A DNA stretch of 64,000 nt from Mallotus nudiflorus (Eukaryota > Streptophyta > Magnoliopsida > Malpighiales > Euphorbiaceae): positions 1 to 64,000 of the forward strand of contig CANTUR010000538.1 of the NCBI GenBank assembly GCA_947683625.1, given 5' to 3'. The first letter of the stretch is position 1. Each line of letters starts with the position of its first letter. Below are positions 36,840-50,316 of this stretch, one piece after another. A model generated the notes under the pieces. The model saw nothing but the letters and a program-made list of their open reading frames with translations. It was not told the DNA's origin and searched no databases. A program made the translations under genes and the position numbers.

Positions 36840-37130
36840 AAACTCAAGGAGCTGTGATGGTGACGCTAATGGTGGATGATAGTGGTGGCAAATTTTTCAC
36901 ATATGACTTTGATGAATTTGGAGTTGTAGTTATGGATGACGGTGGTGGCCAATCTGTCTCAGTTACGTCCAGATTGTGAAGGGCGAGGGAGGGAGTTAGG
37001 CTAAGGGTGATGGTGAAGGTCGTAGGAGTCAGGCGAGGGCGGTGGCTAAAAAAACACAGAGCCAAAGCTTCCTTTGCTTTGTTCGATGGTGGAGAATGAG
37101 AGATTAGAAAGGCCAGGGAGGATAGGGATA
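36840..37130. other. GC-richer block in the MULE, origin unknown
   Basis: A stretch rich in GGTGG and GTGATGGTG sits just inside the right inverted repeat. A minus-strand frame (36844-37065) is rich in Thr, Ser and Pro but resembles no protein I know. It may be a second captured piece, perhaps from a gene start. Confidence 0.35.
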
Positions 37131-37674
37131 TTAAGGGACTTTAGAATGATATTTTTTGTTTTTTTGATTTCATTCGTGTCATGCTTACATGGAACCTTGT
37201 CAGACGAGTGTAACATAGGTGCCTCTTATATTTGCTTATTAGGTAGAAAGTAGTTTAAAAATTATGTTTTTAACAAGTTGAAGTGTTTAAATGGCAAAAT
37301 TGTAAATATAAGTGTTAAAGTGATAAAAATTGCCAAGTTTAGGAGGTTGCGGGTGTATTAAGCCTTCTAAATTGAAAGGGGAGCCAATATATATATATAT
37401 ATATATATAAGTCATTCTTCGATGCAAATGTTTGAACATACGCAACTAAAGCCTAAAGATAATAGCCATTAGATTAGTTGTTTTTTAAACCTGTTAGCTG
37501 ATAAATCAATCATTTAATTTAAATTTATCCACCCATGACTGTTAGTTCCTATTATATTCATTTTCAGAGAGCTCCATTGGCGAGGAGACAAAGAACATAA
37601 CCAAAGATCCAAAAGAACTCTCTATGATCTAAAATCGCCATTGTTGAATAACAACAACAACAACAGTTTTATTA

Positions 37675-37728
37675 ATGGAATCCATTGGTGTTCAAAAGCA
37701 CACGCTGCTACTCAACTCCAAGAAGAAG
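37675..37728 (+). other. Possible captured first exon
   Basis: An ATG at 37675 opens 18 codons (MESIGVQKHTLLLNSKKK) followed directly by GTATCA, a plausible donor. It sits upstream of gene fragments in the same orientation. No homology is recognised, so it may be chance. Confidence 0.25.
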
Positions 37729-37766
37729 GTATCACATTACTTCTTTCTGGATGGAATGGTCTTTAG

Positions 37767-38181
<415 letters not shown>

Positions 38182-38469
38182 GTTACTAGATAAATGTTTC
38201 CCCATATGCAGACTTCATGGCTGTGTGATTCGTTATTATATTTTGGGTGCATGGGATTGTTGTAACAAATAAATCATAGTCTCAGATATCATATTGCATC
38301 ACATTTGTCATTCAACTTGTTATCACTTATCATGATTTATACTTTTTGAATCATGAATGTCTAAATACTGGGATTTTTATTCATCAATGTTTGAAGTAAA
38401 ATTTCAATTTTCGTTCTTTCTACTTGGAGAGTAACAACAAAAAGTGTAACAAAGATGGGATTTTTGCAG

Positions 38470-38688
38470 GCAAATTAGAGGATCCTTGATGCAACTGCTA
38501 CACGTTTATAAGTACCCCGAGAAGGAGTCATTTCAAATTTAGCAAATTATGGTAACACAAGTGCTGCTTCTATTCCACTGGTACTAGATGAAGCTGTCCG
38601 AAGTGGAAAGGTGAAGCGACGCCGCACTATTGCTGCAGGTTTTGGTGCTGGCCTAACCTGGTGTTCCGCAATACTTAAATGGGGCTGA
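38470..38688 (+). pseudogene. Beta-ketoacyl-ACP synthase III (KAS III) C-terminal fragment
   Basis: After a TTTTTGCAG acceptor the frame reads RILDATATRL, an in-frame stop, [35 protein letters not shown] and [18 protein letters not shown], then the stop at 38686. The [11 protein letters not shown] loop holds the catalytic Asn of KAS III, the plastid enzyme that starts fatty-acid synthesis from acetyl-CoA and malonyl-ACP. Only the last 70 or so residues of the roughly 400-residue protein are present. With the stop and a lost residue in the IAAAGFG block it cannot be functional. It lies 290 bases after the BSK fragment, on the same strand. Confidence 0.85.
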
Positions 38689-39169
38689 AATTTTTCATTT
38701 CCTTTTCAATGATAGCGGGATAAAAGAGGAAAGAGGCTCCCTGTAATATGCAATTGTACAAATCCTACCCTTGTTTCAATATGCACTGCAGATAATCAGA
38801 AATGCAGCAAACGCAAAATCTCCTAAGGCTCCCTTTTGTTTCTTTACTTGTTATCACCTTAAATTTTTGCACCTCTAATAAAATTTTCATTCTTTTTTAC
38901 TCAGAGTCTCGAAAATCCTATTGTCTTTTGATCCGTTTTCATGTTGTTATGGTGCTTATCAAACACTTCTAGACATGAAAAGGGCATCAAATGAACAAAA
39001 AAATATAGAATTTCATTAACTTTCACTAAAACTGAGTGCAACTTGTTACTGATACAAAAATGATCTATCTATCTATCTATTCTTCTCTGCATTTTGCAGA
39101 AAGAAGAAGAAAAATAAATAATAATAATTACAATAGCCAATAAAAAGAATTAGAATCAGTTAGTCATAA
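38689..39169. other. Spacer between gene fragments
   Basis: AT-rich, with an (ATCT)n run near 39063-39080. The part just after the KAS III stop may be former 3' UTR. Nothing else is seen. Confidence 0.4.
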
Positions 39170-39540
39170 ATAGAAGCCTCGTCCTTTAAGCCTGGAGTTG
39201 ATCCTCTGCAAAGCACCTTCAACTGCAATATCAAAAGCATATTTTTTTTTTTGGTCGTCAAACCAAAAGAACTTCCATGCTTCCTATACACAATTCTTGG
39301 CATCAGCTCTATAACTTTGTCACTCATTCTCCTCACTTGAGCTTTTGGAATTCCCATAAGCACATCCAAAATCTTCAACCCTTTGAACACCACATCTTCT
39401 TTAGGTATACATCTCCTCTGGCAAGTGCAATCCATACTGTGATTTCGCCCTCTGTTCTTCGAAGGAAACTGGTATGCAACCTGCAATAATTGCATCAAAA
39501 GTTGATCTTCTAGTTGGGGTATCACCAGGAGATTACAAAA
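39170..39540 (-). pseudogene. Exostosin-family glycosyltransferase (GT47) C-terminal fragment
   Basis: The minus strand encodes, in three frames, [20 protein letters not shown] and [11 protein letters not shown] (about 39536-39410). Then follow [40 protein letters not shown] and HGSSFGLTTKK (39408-39245), then AFDIAVEGALQRINSRLKG (to about 39175). [10 protein letters not shown] with a downstream PRIVYRK is the signature of GT47 exostosin-like Golgi transferases of the xyloglucan galactosyltransferase (MUR3/XLT2) group. Frameshifts fall near 39409 and in the T12 run at 39241-39252. Only the last quarter of such a protein is here, in the opposite orientation to the BSK and KAS III pieces. Confidence 0.75.
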
Positions 39541-39576
39541 AAAAAAAAAAAAAGTGGCTTGTAACATTGGTCTCAT

Positions 39577-40870
39577 ATCCTTATCAAGTCATGCAAACCA
39601 TCTCCAGCTGAAAACATTTTTTTGAGATTCTATGGTCTTATACTCCGATCTTATACTCTAAAATTGAATCCAACATGCGCTTCCTAATATAATTCTTGCA
39701 ATAACCAAGTTGCAAAGCAAAAAGTAGAACCTTCCCAAGAACAAAGAAAACTCAGATTCACCTAATAGATGGACATCACAGAACTGATCAAGAGGAGACG
39801 AATATTAACAGCAAGACTGTATGTTGTGCTTTTTATAAGTTCACATATGACATCCATTTTTCTTAACGTGAATCATCTGATAAATATCACAGGATTTATT
39901 TTCATCACTAAAATTGCTTGTACATTTCCCAAGTTAAAAAATCCAGTCCTACAACACACAGCTTTTCTAATACACATTGTAGGTTCATGGTAATTAAAAA
40001 TGTATGAATTGAATTACAAAATCACTAAGGAATAAGGAATGGAATGCTTGCATTTATATTACATATCCATCATAATAAGTCAATAAAAATACAAAAGAAA
40101 AATAACAGTCTGCAAATTTAACTTCTAGAAATAGAAATGCAAAAGTAATAGATTGCAATAAGCCTAATGCCATCTCAGATTTGAAAAAAAAAAATGCATA
40201 TAGGGACGGAGGAAGCTAAGTAACATAAGAATAACAGTTATTATAACACTAATATAAACAAACAAGATTAGTGAAACATAAAAAATTACCCCAGGAGTTG
40301 GAGTTGGATTTCGAGTAAACTTAGAACCACCAAGAGCCCAAGGAACTGTCCCAAAAAAGAAAAAAAAAAAGAATCAATTAATTAGAGAACTGCATAGCAA
40401 ATCAACAACTTGAAAAAAAAACTGCTGCCAAACAAATTTCACGTTCACATGATTTGAAAAAATCAGGTAGAAAAAGCAGAAGCAAGCAGGTGAAATTAGT
40501 ATTCTAAGCTTAAATCAAGGAAAAAAAATCAATGCAACTATTAAGCGGAACTCCTATGTTCTCAATGAGTAAGCTAATACATTTGAAATGTTATTGATTC
40601 TGAAACTGTATTTCAGTACATTAGAGACGAGGAACTCATAAAAAAATTTAAACTTGTCTTCATCATGAATGAGAATAAGAAAGTTGCGGTTTCCTTCATC
40701 GGCTTAAACTTCGGATGAAAATGTAATCAAGGTCACCTTGGAACGCCGTGGGGGTTACAATCGGCGGAGTCGGATCTCAGGGGTGGGGGTGTGGAATTGA
40801 ACAGAGGAGTCGATGGAGAAAAGAAGTTGAAAAACTTCTGTACAACTAGGGAAAATGTTACCTGCTATAT
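39577..40870. other. Spacer with one exon-like piece, otherwise unassigned
   Basis: Mostly AT-rich. A GC-richer block at 40680-40830 could be the 5' part of a minus-strand gene (a CAAG/GTGACC donor-like junction near 40730), but I cannot name it. Confidence 0.35.
40288..40347 (-). other. Exon-like fragment with splice signals, unidentified
   Basis: On the minus strand a T-rich tract ending GGGACAG precedes a frame reading PWALGGSKFTRNPTPTPG, followed by GG/GTAATT. Both splice sites and the open frame suggest a short internal exon. I do not recognise the protein. Confidence 0.35.
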
Positions 40871-41772
40871 CCTGTCATTAACCTGCCATAGCAGGAATCG
40901 CTCCCTACTTCTTTAGCAGTTCCACACCTGAATTTTTGAACTACTGAATTAAAGTTCCTTCTAATGAAAAGCTAAAAAAAAAAAAAAAAAAAATTAACGC
41001 AAGTCTATCATTTTAAAACTAAATTATGAACTCTTGAATTCAACACTAAATAGCTGAATTTAATTAAAACAATTAAGTAACCGAAGATAAATCTTACACT
41101 TAAATTTGATGGAAAATTAATACATGACACCATGAAAGTTAGTCCAATTAAAAAAATGAGATACTTAATCTTAAAAATTATTCATAAAGTTTTAATCTCG
41201 ATTAATGTGCAAATTCATTTGAAATTACTTCGTTATTCAAAAAAAAATTAATACATAGTTCATTATTTTGATTTTTGAAAAACATTAATTTATTCGTAAT
41301 AATATTCATACTTTAGTCATAAAGAATAATAGTGGGATTCATTTTATGATTATAAAATATTTAAAATTTTTTAGAATTGATCATTTTTACATTTATTTTC
41401 CTAAACATTAGTGCTTATATTTTTATTTTATCAAGATAACCCCTAATTAATATAATTCTATAAATTCTCATTAATTATATTTATAATTTAATGATTATTA
41501 AATGCTAGACAATTTTTTTTGATGTAGCCATGATAAAAAAAAAAAAGTTTATCTTATAATGATCATGAATATATAGTTATCTAGCAAATGATATTTGTAA
41601 TTTTTCTTTTTGAGAGCTTCTCTCCATAGTGAGAGTTAGAGCGTTTCTCTTCCAGCGAGAGTATTTGGATTCTCTTTTTATGGTTTCACTCTTGTCATTG
41701 TAGTAGTGTGTTCTACTATTCATGTGTAGTCTATCATTCAGTTTGGTGTTTAATACTTATTAACTTTGAGAT

Positions 41773-42980
41773 ATGGAAGATCGATTTGCAAGGCTAGAAT
41801 TGTTTATGGAGGAGGAAGAAGATCTCATTCTCAAGCAAGGAAACAACTAGAAATTGCAAAACATATAAAATTGTGTTTCATTGGAAAATTCTTAATAGAT
41901 AGGGTCATTAACTTTAATGCAATGCGGGCTAGAATGACTAATGTCTGGAGGCCAGGAAAGGGTGTAAACATCAAAGAACTCTAAAAAAATCTCTATTTTT
42001 TCCAGTTTTTTTTTCATGTGGTGGATTTATGCATGGTAATAGAAGGTGGTTATTGGTCTTTTGACAATCATTTACTTATTCCTCATTAGTTGTAAGAAGG
42101 AGAGTTCCCTACTACACTGATGTTAAACCATGTCAATATGTGGGTTCATGTTTATGACTTGCTAATCGGGTTCATGTCGATTAATGTGGGGAAACAACTT
42201 GAAGATTTTACTGGTCAATTCCTTGACTACGATGCTAATAATAATTTCAGTTTATGGCGTAACTCTATACGAATAGAGTAAGAATAGATGTGCATAAACC
42301 CTTAAAAAGATGGAAGAAGATTAGTAAACCAATCGGGAAGGATCTCTAGTTCAATTTAAATACAAAAGATTGCCTAACTTTTGTTTTATCTGTGGTTTAA
42401 TGAGCCACGCTAATAAGTTCTGTGACAAACTCTTTAATGTAGATTTGGAGGTATAAGGCAAGACTAGGGTCCATGGTTATGAGTACAAGCCAGAAAATCG
42501 ACTTCTATGTCCAGTAAATGGCTGTGGTATAATTTCGGTGACCTGAGTAATGAGATGGAGAGGAGTGATAAGGAAAAGTGGGATTTAAGTTATTTTCATA
42601 TTCATATTTTGGCTAAGGTATTCCCTATAATGGTATTGTGAATAAAGGCAAAGATCAAGCATAAAAGTTATTATTAAAGTCTCAAAGGCAAGTATTACAA
42701 GCAGGAAAATAAATCTCTTCGACAATTAATTTCTCTGAGCATGATATGGGCTGGCAGCAAATTGTGGGTTTTGAGGAAAATAGGCTAATTATAGTTGAGG
42801 AGAAGAAATGTATGAGAGATAACACTAGTGCTTTGCAACTAATAAAGGCTATAGTGGTTTATAAGTCTTAAGCTTCTAAGCATGCATTTTTCAAATCAAG
42901 TAGAATAATTTCTATTTATAAGGAATTTAGTTCCTTTTTATCCAATTTGATATTGGTAGGACCTGGACCTATCAGTCGCC
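41773..42980 (+). pseudogene. LINE ORF1 (gag-like, zinc knuckle)
   Basis: It opens with ATG at 41773 (MEDRFARLELFMEEEED) and is interrupted early. At about 42360-42425 it encodes YKRLPNFCFICGLMSHANKF-type sequence with a Cys-x2-Cys-x4-His-x4-Cys knuckle. Plant L1 ORF1 proteins (DUF4283 plus zinc knuckle) bind the element RNA. Many stops; not functional. Confidence 0.7.
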
Positions 42981-43760
42981 ATGAAACTCATAAGCTGGAA
43001 CTATCGAGGATTAGGCAACCCTCAAGTAATGCGTGTTTTATATGAGTTGATTAAATTTTACCAGCCTTACCTTCTTTTTTTGATTAAAACATTAGTAATA
43101 AACTCTTTAGATTGAAGAATTCTAGGCAACATTTGGTTTTCATAGTATAATTTATGTATATGGATTCGATAGAGAGGAAGGAGTTAAGCAAGTGTGATGT
43201 TTTTGGTTTTAATCTAACCATATTGATTTTATCTTTCATAATACAGATGTTAGAGATTGGAGACTAACATGTTTTTATGGATATTTAGAAAGAAATCAAT
43301 GAAAGGACTCTTAGAATTTGCTTTGCTCGTTAGCTTCTCAACATTTTATGTCGTGGTATGTATTTAGTGATTTTAATAACTTGTTGTCTAATAATGACAA
43401 ATGAGGGCCTATTCCTTATCCTGAATGTTTGTTCAAATGTTTCAGAGATACTATCACTAACTGCTCATTATATGAAATAAATCTTTTTATAGCAAAAGTC
43501 ACTTAGGGAGGAAGTAGAAGATCTACTAATTAGGTTATAGAGAGGCTTGACAAAGCTTTTGTAAATAATGCATGGTTAAGTTATTTTCCGTCTTGTAAAT
43601 TATCTACTTTAGTTTCAACAGTTTCTAATCATTTGCCTATCTATTTAAATATGGTTTTGAGCTTTAAAATTTACAGGTCTCATCAATTTAAATTTGAAAA
43701 TGCATGGCCAAAGGAGGAAGGTTTTCATGATTCTTTTTTAGAAGCATCCTAGAATCTGAG
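42981..43760 (+). pseudogene. LINE ORF2 endonuclease domain
   Basis: ATG at 42981 begins MKLISWNYRGLGNPQ, the typical start of plant LINE ORF2 apurinic-type endonucleases. Later blocks are WYVFSDFNNLLSNNDK (about 43360-43410) and ERLDKAFVNNAWLSYFP (about 43543-43590). This domain nicks the target DNA for target-primed reverse transcription. Stops and deletions abound. Confidence 0.8.
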
Positions 43761-43851
43761 AAAAAGTTGTGCCTAGTGGAGAAGCTTAAGAAGTGTATAA
43801 GTTATCTTTAAGATTAGAGTATAAGTTTGCTATGAAGTTCAGAACTTAGAT

Positions 43852-43911
43852 TGGATTTTGCAAATCCAACTTATTGAGGCTTGGATTTTGCAAATCCAAC
43901 TTATTGGGGCT
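43852..43911 (+). repeat. 30-bp tandem duplication in LINE ORF2
   Basis: TTGGATTTTGCAAATCCAAC plus ten bases occurs twice in a row with one difference. Within each unit GGATTTTGCAAATCC is itself a near-palindrome, which may have promoted the duplication. Confidence 0.85.
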
Positions 43912-43989
43912 ATGTGATAAAGAGGATAAAGAGTCCATTCAGGAATACAACATGGATAAATAAAAACTTACAACAGTCTTAGATCAAGA

Positions 43990-46155
43990 AAAAGTCTTTT
44001 GGAAGCAACAATAAAAAAAAAATTTCTTGCTAAAGGGGATTCTAATACATGTTATTTTCATGCCTCGACAATAGCCGGAAAGTGGGCAAATAAAATAATT
44101 CAACTTTGGGAGGTTAATGAGACCATTGCAACAAATCATCATAAAATGGCAAACAGTGTGAAAGAATATTTTCAACAACTTTTCTATTCCTTGACCTCTT
44201 ATATTTCTCCATTGTTTGATTCTATATGCTCTAAATTTGAAGAAGCTGATAATAATTTTCTGATTACTTTGTTTACACTAAATGAGTTTACTATAGCTAT
44301 TAAGTAAATGCATCCTGATAAAACTCCAGGACCTAACAAATTAAATGTATATTAACATTTTTTGTAGGAGTTGGGCGAGAATATCTACAAGACTTATACT
44401 TAATGGCTATAGATAGGTTCCTTTCCTAATTCTTTATAGGACTCTACTATTGTGTTTAGTACCTAAATGCGAGTTACCATACAATATGAAAGACCTTATG
44501 CCTATATGAATTGTAATGTGCTTTAAAAATTAATTGAAAAAGTGCTTATAAAAAAGCTTGAAGTTATCCTCCCTATTCTCTACTTCTCAATCTGTATTTA
44601 TGCTTAATAGATAAATTCTTGATAATGTGATGGTTGCATTTGAGATTTTACATTGTATAAAATGGAAGATGTATGGGAATAAAGGGGAAGTGGCTCTAAA
44701 ACTTGATATAAGTAAGGCATATGATAAAAAAGACTAGAATTTTTTAAAGCTTATGATGGAAAAATTAGGTTTCATGCTACTTGAATTCAATGGATAATGC
44801 TATATGTTAATATAGTTTCATGCTCAGTGTTACTGAATGGTGATCTTATTAGTCCTATTGTTTCGGGACGTGGATTATGACAAAGAGACCCTATTTCGCC
44901 CTACCTATTCATTTTATGTGTAAAGGGCCTTTCGGGATTAATTCTAGAAGCAGAAAGACAAGGAATTATTCATGGTTGTAAAGTGTGATGGTCAGCCCTA
45001 AGTGTCTCTTACCTTCTTTTTATTGATGACAGTTTTCTATTTTCTAGAGTGTCAACTGATTACTGCTTTAAGATTAAAAACATCTTAAAGACCTATGAAC
45101 AAAGATCTGGGCAAGCTATTAATTTTTAAAAGTTAGTAATCATGTTTAACTATAATATTCATATGGATAAATTTTTTTTTTGATGCTTTAGGAGTTTCTT
45201 CTCCACTTAACACCAGTCGCTATTTGGGTTTTCTATCTCTTATACGTAAATCCAAAAAAAATGATAACTTCTTAAAAAAGAGAATGTGGAAGCGAATTAA
45301 TTATTGGAATAATAAGATTTTGTTTAAAGCAAGTAAGGAAATCCGCATAAAAACAGTAGCTGAAGCTATTCTAGTGTATTGCATGAGCACCTTTTTGGTA
45401 CCAATATCATTATGTGAGGAATTACAATGGATGATGAATTCTTTCTAGTGGGATTAAAAAATAGCCAATAAAATGGGTATTCATTGGCATTCTTGGGATG
45501 TTTGATGTAAGAGGAAGGAGATTGGTGGTTTGAATTTTAGAGATCTCCATGGATTTAATCTTGCTTTGCTAGTAAAACATGGTTGGCATTTTCTAACCAA
45601 ACCTCACACTTTGGTGGCTAAGATTTACAAAGCTAAATATTATACTAACACAAGTTTTCTTAATGCTTCACTTGGCAATAATACAAGTTTTACTTGGCAT
45701 AGTGTGTGGCATGCAAAATCTATTTTAGTAGGTGGGTGCCAATGGAGAGTAGGAGACGGGAAAGACACAAATCTATGGCATGATACTTGGATACAAAATT
45801 CATCCTTAAATATATTACAAACAAGTCCTTCTACAGGGACTGAAAAACTTAGAGTTTGCGATGTAATCACAGTAGTTAAATAGACACATGGAATATTAAA
45901 CTGATGTAATCCATATTAAGCTCTTCAGACATTAATGACATTTGTAGGATTTAAATATCACCATGAACAACCTCAGACAGTTTAATCTGGCATTTATCGA
46001 AGAAAGGCAAGTATGGTGTTAAATTAGGTTATTGGGTGTACATGAATATAAGAGAGGAAAACTATTAAGTGTAGAGGCATGGATGGGTGATATTATAGTC
46101 TCTAAAACTGCTAAATAAAGTTAAAATTTTTCTATGGAGGTTATGTGATGGTTAC
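43990..46155 (+). pseudogene. LINE ORF2 reverse transcriptase and start of zf-RVT
   Basis: Recognisable blocks: DSNTCYFHASTIAGKWANK (about 44040-44095); MHPDKTPGPNKL (about 44310); VLLNGDLI and [20 protein letters not shown] (44830-44940); LLFIDDSFLFSRV (45015-45050), where the usual YADD is changed to FIDD; then KRMWKRINYWNNKILFKASK and GGFNFRDLHGFNLALLVKH (45280-45580). The zf-RVT domain starts at about 46120 (FLWRLCDG) and is cut at 46155 by the nested element. Stops are frequent. Confidence 0.82.
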
Positions 46156-46901
46156 TGATAACTCTAAATTGATATTTTGCTTGTTGAACCTGCATGGTCG
46201 AGGAGAACAGGTAAAGGGGCGGCGTTTCCACCATAAACACTCCGAACCTTAAGTTAATAATGGTATGAGAAAAAAATATAATAAAACAAATAGACATAAT
46301 AAAGTAGAGAATAAAGAATAAAGGAGTAAAGGATGATTGCTTGTGATGATAAGGTGATGAAATGATGTCTTGGTGATGTTGTATGATGAGAACATGAATG
46401 ACATGAGATGTATTTATAGGAGAAGGTATTGCTCAAACCTCTTAAGAATATTATAATATCTCGAGTTTTTAAATAATTTTAAACTGCATCGGGATATGCA
46501 GTGTTAATAATTTTCATATATATTTATGATTATTTAATTAGTTTGTTATTTATTAAAGTCATTTTTAATTATTTTTAAGTCTTTTGCGTAAAATTTTTCT
46601 GAGAGTTCTATTTTCGGAGAAATTAAAACGTGAATAAATAAAAATATTAATTATTTTAGATGATTTTATGAATTTGCATGAGTCCATGCATGATTTTTAA
46701 ATGTCAAATAAAAATATACACGTATACATGTATTTAAATTAAATTATGGTTTATTTTAATTAAATCATATTATATTATATAATTTTAATATTTATTAAAT
46801 GTGTTTATATATGTATATGTGTATATATATATTATTAAATAAGTGTGTTGGACAATTATTGTGTATATAATATTTATATATTAAAATAATATAAACTAAA
46901 G

Positions 46902-46933
<32 letters not shown>

Positions 46934-49926
46934 ACATATAATATATTTACCTTCATCGCCCGAAACCCACCTCCCTTCACCATCTCGCTGCAACTTCGAT
47001 CGACTACCATCGGTGTGCCTCTCGGACATCCACCCTCTTCCTCCAGCAGCTCCGCCACTCTCTTCCACTCTTTTCGGCACCGGTGAAGCCGAGAAACTCG
47101 ATTTGGCTGAGAGTTGCTTCTTCCATCATACTTCACATTTCCGGCCACCAAATCCTGTGATTCCGGTGCTGTTGAACTCCCTAAACTCCATAGAAGGCGA
47201 TTCCAAGCTTTCTTTTAGCTTAAAACTCAATTTGGTAAGATTTTTAGCTAGTTTTTATTTTCGGCCTACTAGGGTTTTTTATTTTTTTGAGCTTTGATTT
47301 GGTTAATTCATGTAAAATTCCTTCATGAACATTGATCCTGGTAGCTTAATCTAGCTCTGTGAATTTTTGTAGAATTTTTAGGAATTATTTTGATTTTTGT
47401 GAATTTTTGATTATTTTATTAATATTTTCTAATTTTTAAAAATTAATTAATTAAATTATGAAATTATGTTTTAAGGTGTTGAAATGCATTTTAGAAATTT
47501 ATTTGTAATTTTTATGATTTTTATATAATTATTTTGAATTTATTTAGTTTATGTAATTTTGGGAAAATTAGGTTAATTATATATTTTATTGGAATTAATT
47601 GGTTAATTGAGAATATTTGTTGATATTATTAAATTATATGTTGAGAAATTAATTTTTGAGTAATTATACTATTTTTAATGAATTTTTGAGTAATTATGTG
47701 AATTTATATATAACTAGGGGTATTTTGGTAATTTGACACTAAATTGGCTAAAAATATAATTAAATTGGTTTTAATAGTTATTTGAGGTATAAAAATGATT
47801 TCTAGAAATTATTTAGTATTTTTAACTAATTAAAACTATTTTTCATAAATTATTTTCAAATTATATATAATATACTATTTTTCTAAATAAATGAGTTTTT
47901 ATCAGTTTTTAACATGTTTTAGGGTTAATTGTGTAATTTGGAGTTTTAAAATATATTTTGGTCAATATTTATGAATTTATCGAGAATTGTTGATGTTAAT
48001 AATATTTTATCAAAATTAGGGTTTTTATATAATTATCGGTAAAATAATTATTTTCAGCGTTTTAAATATTTAAATTGCTATATTTTTATTATTCAAGGGT
48101 ATTTTTGGTATTTTTGGCATTTTAAGTGTGTTATGTGTTACCTCGTGAATTGTAAACCTCAGTCGGTAGAATTGTAGTTTGGGAGTCTGACCGAGGGGTT
48201 GCGGTTGTGTATTTTCGAAGTGTGTTTTCTATGCAGAATCAGCCCTACTTTTGTAGGGAAATGTCCATTTTACAGAGGAGACTCTGTCGAAATTTTGATA
48301 GATTTTTCGTAAAACGTGACAACCGGTTCGAGTCTAATTCTGAATTCTTGATCGAATCTGTCTATAGTAATCCTAGAAGTATAGAGTTAGAAGTTTATTC
48401 TAACGGTTATTATTATTTATTTTTCTAACTGCGCCAAGACCGAGGCTTAACGGATTAGGCCCGCCGAATTTATCTCGTGGAGCGCTAACATGTGAATTAT
48501 TATATTGTATATACATGCATTGCATATAGGATGCATTATTTGGGGTTTTTCATTTTCATTATATGTTTTTTAAAGTGATTTAAATTATAATATTTTTTTT
48601 TTGGTATATCTAGTGTTATATTTTATATATATGCATGTTAAATAATTATGCATGTTATTTTGATGTATACACGTTAAACGATTAAGTTTATGTTCAATAC
48701 ATTTTAGTAATATATATATGTTTTAAGTGTATATTTAGTCATAATTATTTTATTAAATGATTAGTATACTTTAGGTATAGTTTCAGTATATTTTAGGTTT
48801 GTTCTTAAGTAATTGCATGCTATATTATAAACTTACACATAAATTGTTTTTAAGTTTATTTTTGTATATTTTTGATATATTTCTCAAATAAATGCATGTT
48901 TTATTATTACTTCAAACCTAACACATTAGTGGCATACTTAGGGTTTAATTGTAATATATGCATGCTAGAAAATTAGGTTATTTTAGTATATTGTGAATAT
49001 ATGTTAAACCTAAACACGTATTTAAATGAATATTTATAGATAATTATTTTATTAAGTGATTTGTGCCATATTTAAATGAATATTTATACATAATTGTTTT
49101 ATTAAGTGATTTGTGCACTTAGGTATATTATTTGTATATTTAGGTACGTTTTTAAGCAAATGCATATTGTAATATTTAAATGCACTTAAATTGTTTTTAA
49201 CTATATTAATGGTTTACCTTTAGTATATCTCATATTTTATTTGACATATATATATACCCGAAAAATACTGAGTATATTTTAGGTATATTTTTAGTATATA
49301 TATATACAGTTGATTTTACTATTATGAATATTGTTCTACATTAATTATTTTCCGAATAAATGATTTTTGTAAATGAAGGATATCAATAGAACGTGCTTCC
49401 TAGTGGGCAGCACCAAGACTGTGTACGTACCGGTGCGATAGATAAGGGTTGAGTGAGAATTAATTTTGGTGATTATAATTAATTTGATTGATTTGACTAA
49501 GATTAGTGGTATGTTAGATAATGTGATTGCGGGGCCAATCACACTGACAATCAGACTGCTAGAGCTCGATCGACTTAGTGTCTTGGGGCTAGTCTACTGT
49601 CCATAGTGGAATGAATGATCTATTGGGTTGATTGAGATGTGAGGTGATAGATAGTGTGATTGTTGGAGCTCGGTTGATCAGAGGTCTCGGGGCCAATCAC
49701 ACTGACAGCCAGACTGCTGGAACTCGGTCGACTTAGTGTCTTAGGGACAATCTGCTGTCCATATTGGAATGAATATTCTATTTGGAATCAAGTGAGCCTG
49801 TATGGCTAGAGTGATGATGGGGTTGATTGAGGTTGCTATTATTAGGGTTTTATGGATCCTTCATGAATTAAACTAAACGTTTTCTGCATTTAGTATATTT
49901 ATATAAGTGGAGTTGGCATATGTGTG

Positions 49927-49929
<3 letters not shown>

Positions 49930-49993
<64 letters not shown>

Positions 49994-50030
49994 TGTATGT
50001 ATGTATGTATGTATGTATGTATGTATGTAT
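49930..50030. repeat. Compound microsatellite (TA)n(TATG)n
   Basis: About 18 TA units followed by about 16 TATG units. The plastid-derived sequence begins directly after it. Confidence 0.95.
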
Positions 50031-50035
50031 ACCTA

Positions 50036-50316
50036 ATTTATCCACTAGGTCAGTCTGGTTGGTTTTTTACGCCTAGTTTTGGTGTAGCAGCTATATTTCG
50101 ATTCATTCGTAAGAATTGGACTCTATTCGTTTTATCTTCCTTTATTTATTTATTTTATAAATCTAAACTTATCGAATCCATGCATAAAATATTCTAAAGG
50201 CTATTATATTATTAAGACAATAAATTCATCTGATCTCAATGATTTCAATATGATAATCATAATGGGTTGCCCGGGACTCGAACCCCGAACTAGTCAGATC
50301 GAGTAGAAATCTTCCT

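Larger units (their letters stand above)
34863..37364. mobile_element. Mutator-like element (Pack-MULE) with captured gene pieces
   Basis: The left end begins GGCTTAATACATCTGCAACC and the reverse complement of the right end GGCTTAATACACCCGCAACC. Similarity continues for about 125 bases on each side. The outermost flanks are the same 8-mer, TTCTAAAT (34855-34862 and 37365-37372). Long terminal inverted repeats without a transposase but with host-gene sequence inside are the mark of Pack-MULEs. MULE TSDs are usually 9 bp, so an 8-bp one is slightly unusual and a hAT origin cannot be fully excluded. Confidence 0.78.

Noticed and set aside
49907..50197. 96-codon plus-strand frame
   Set aside because: Made of a TA/TATG microsatellite translation joined to a psbD fragment; no gene.
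50263..50300. tRNA gene
   Set aside because: Only the 3' exon of plastid trnK-UUU is present; the 5' half and anticodon arm are missing and the T stem has a mismatch.
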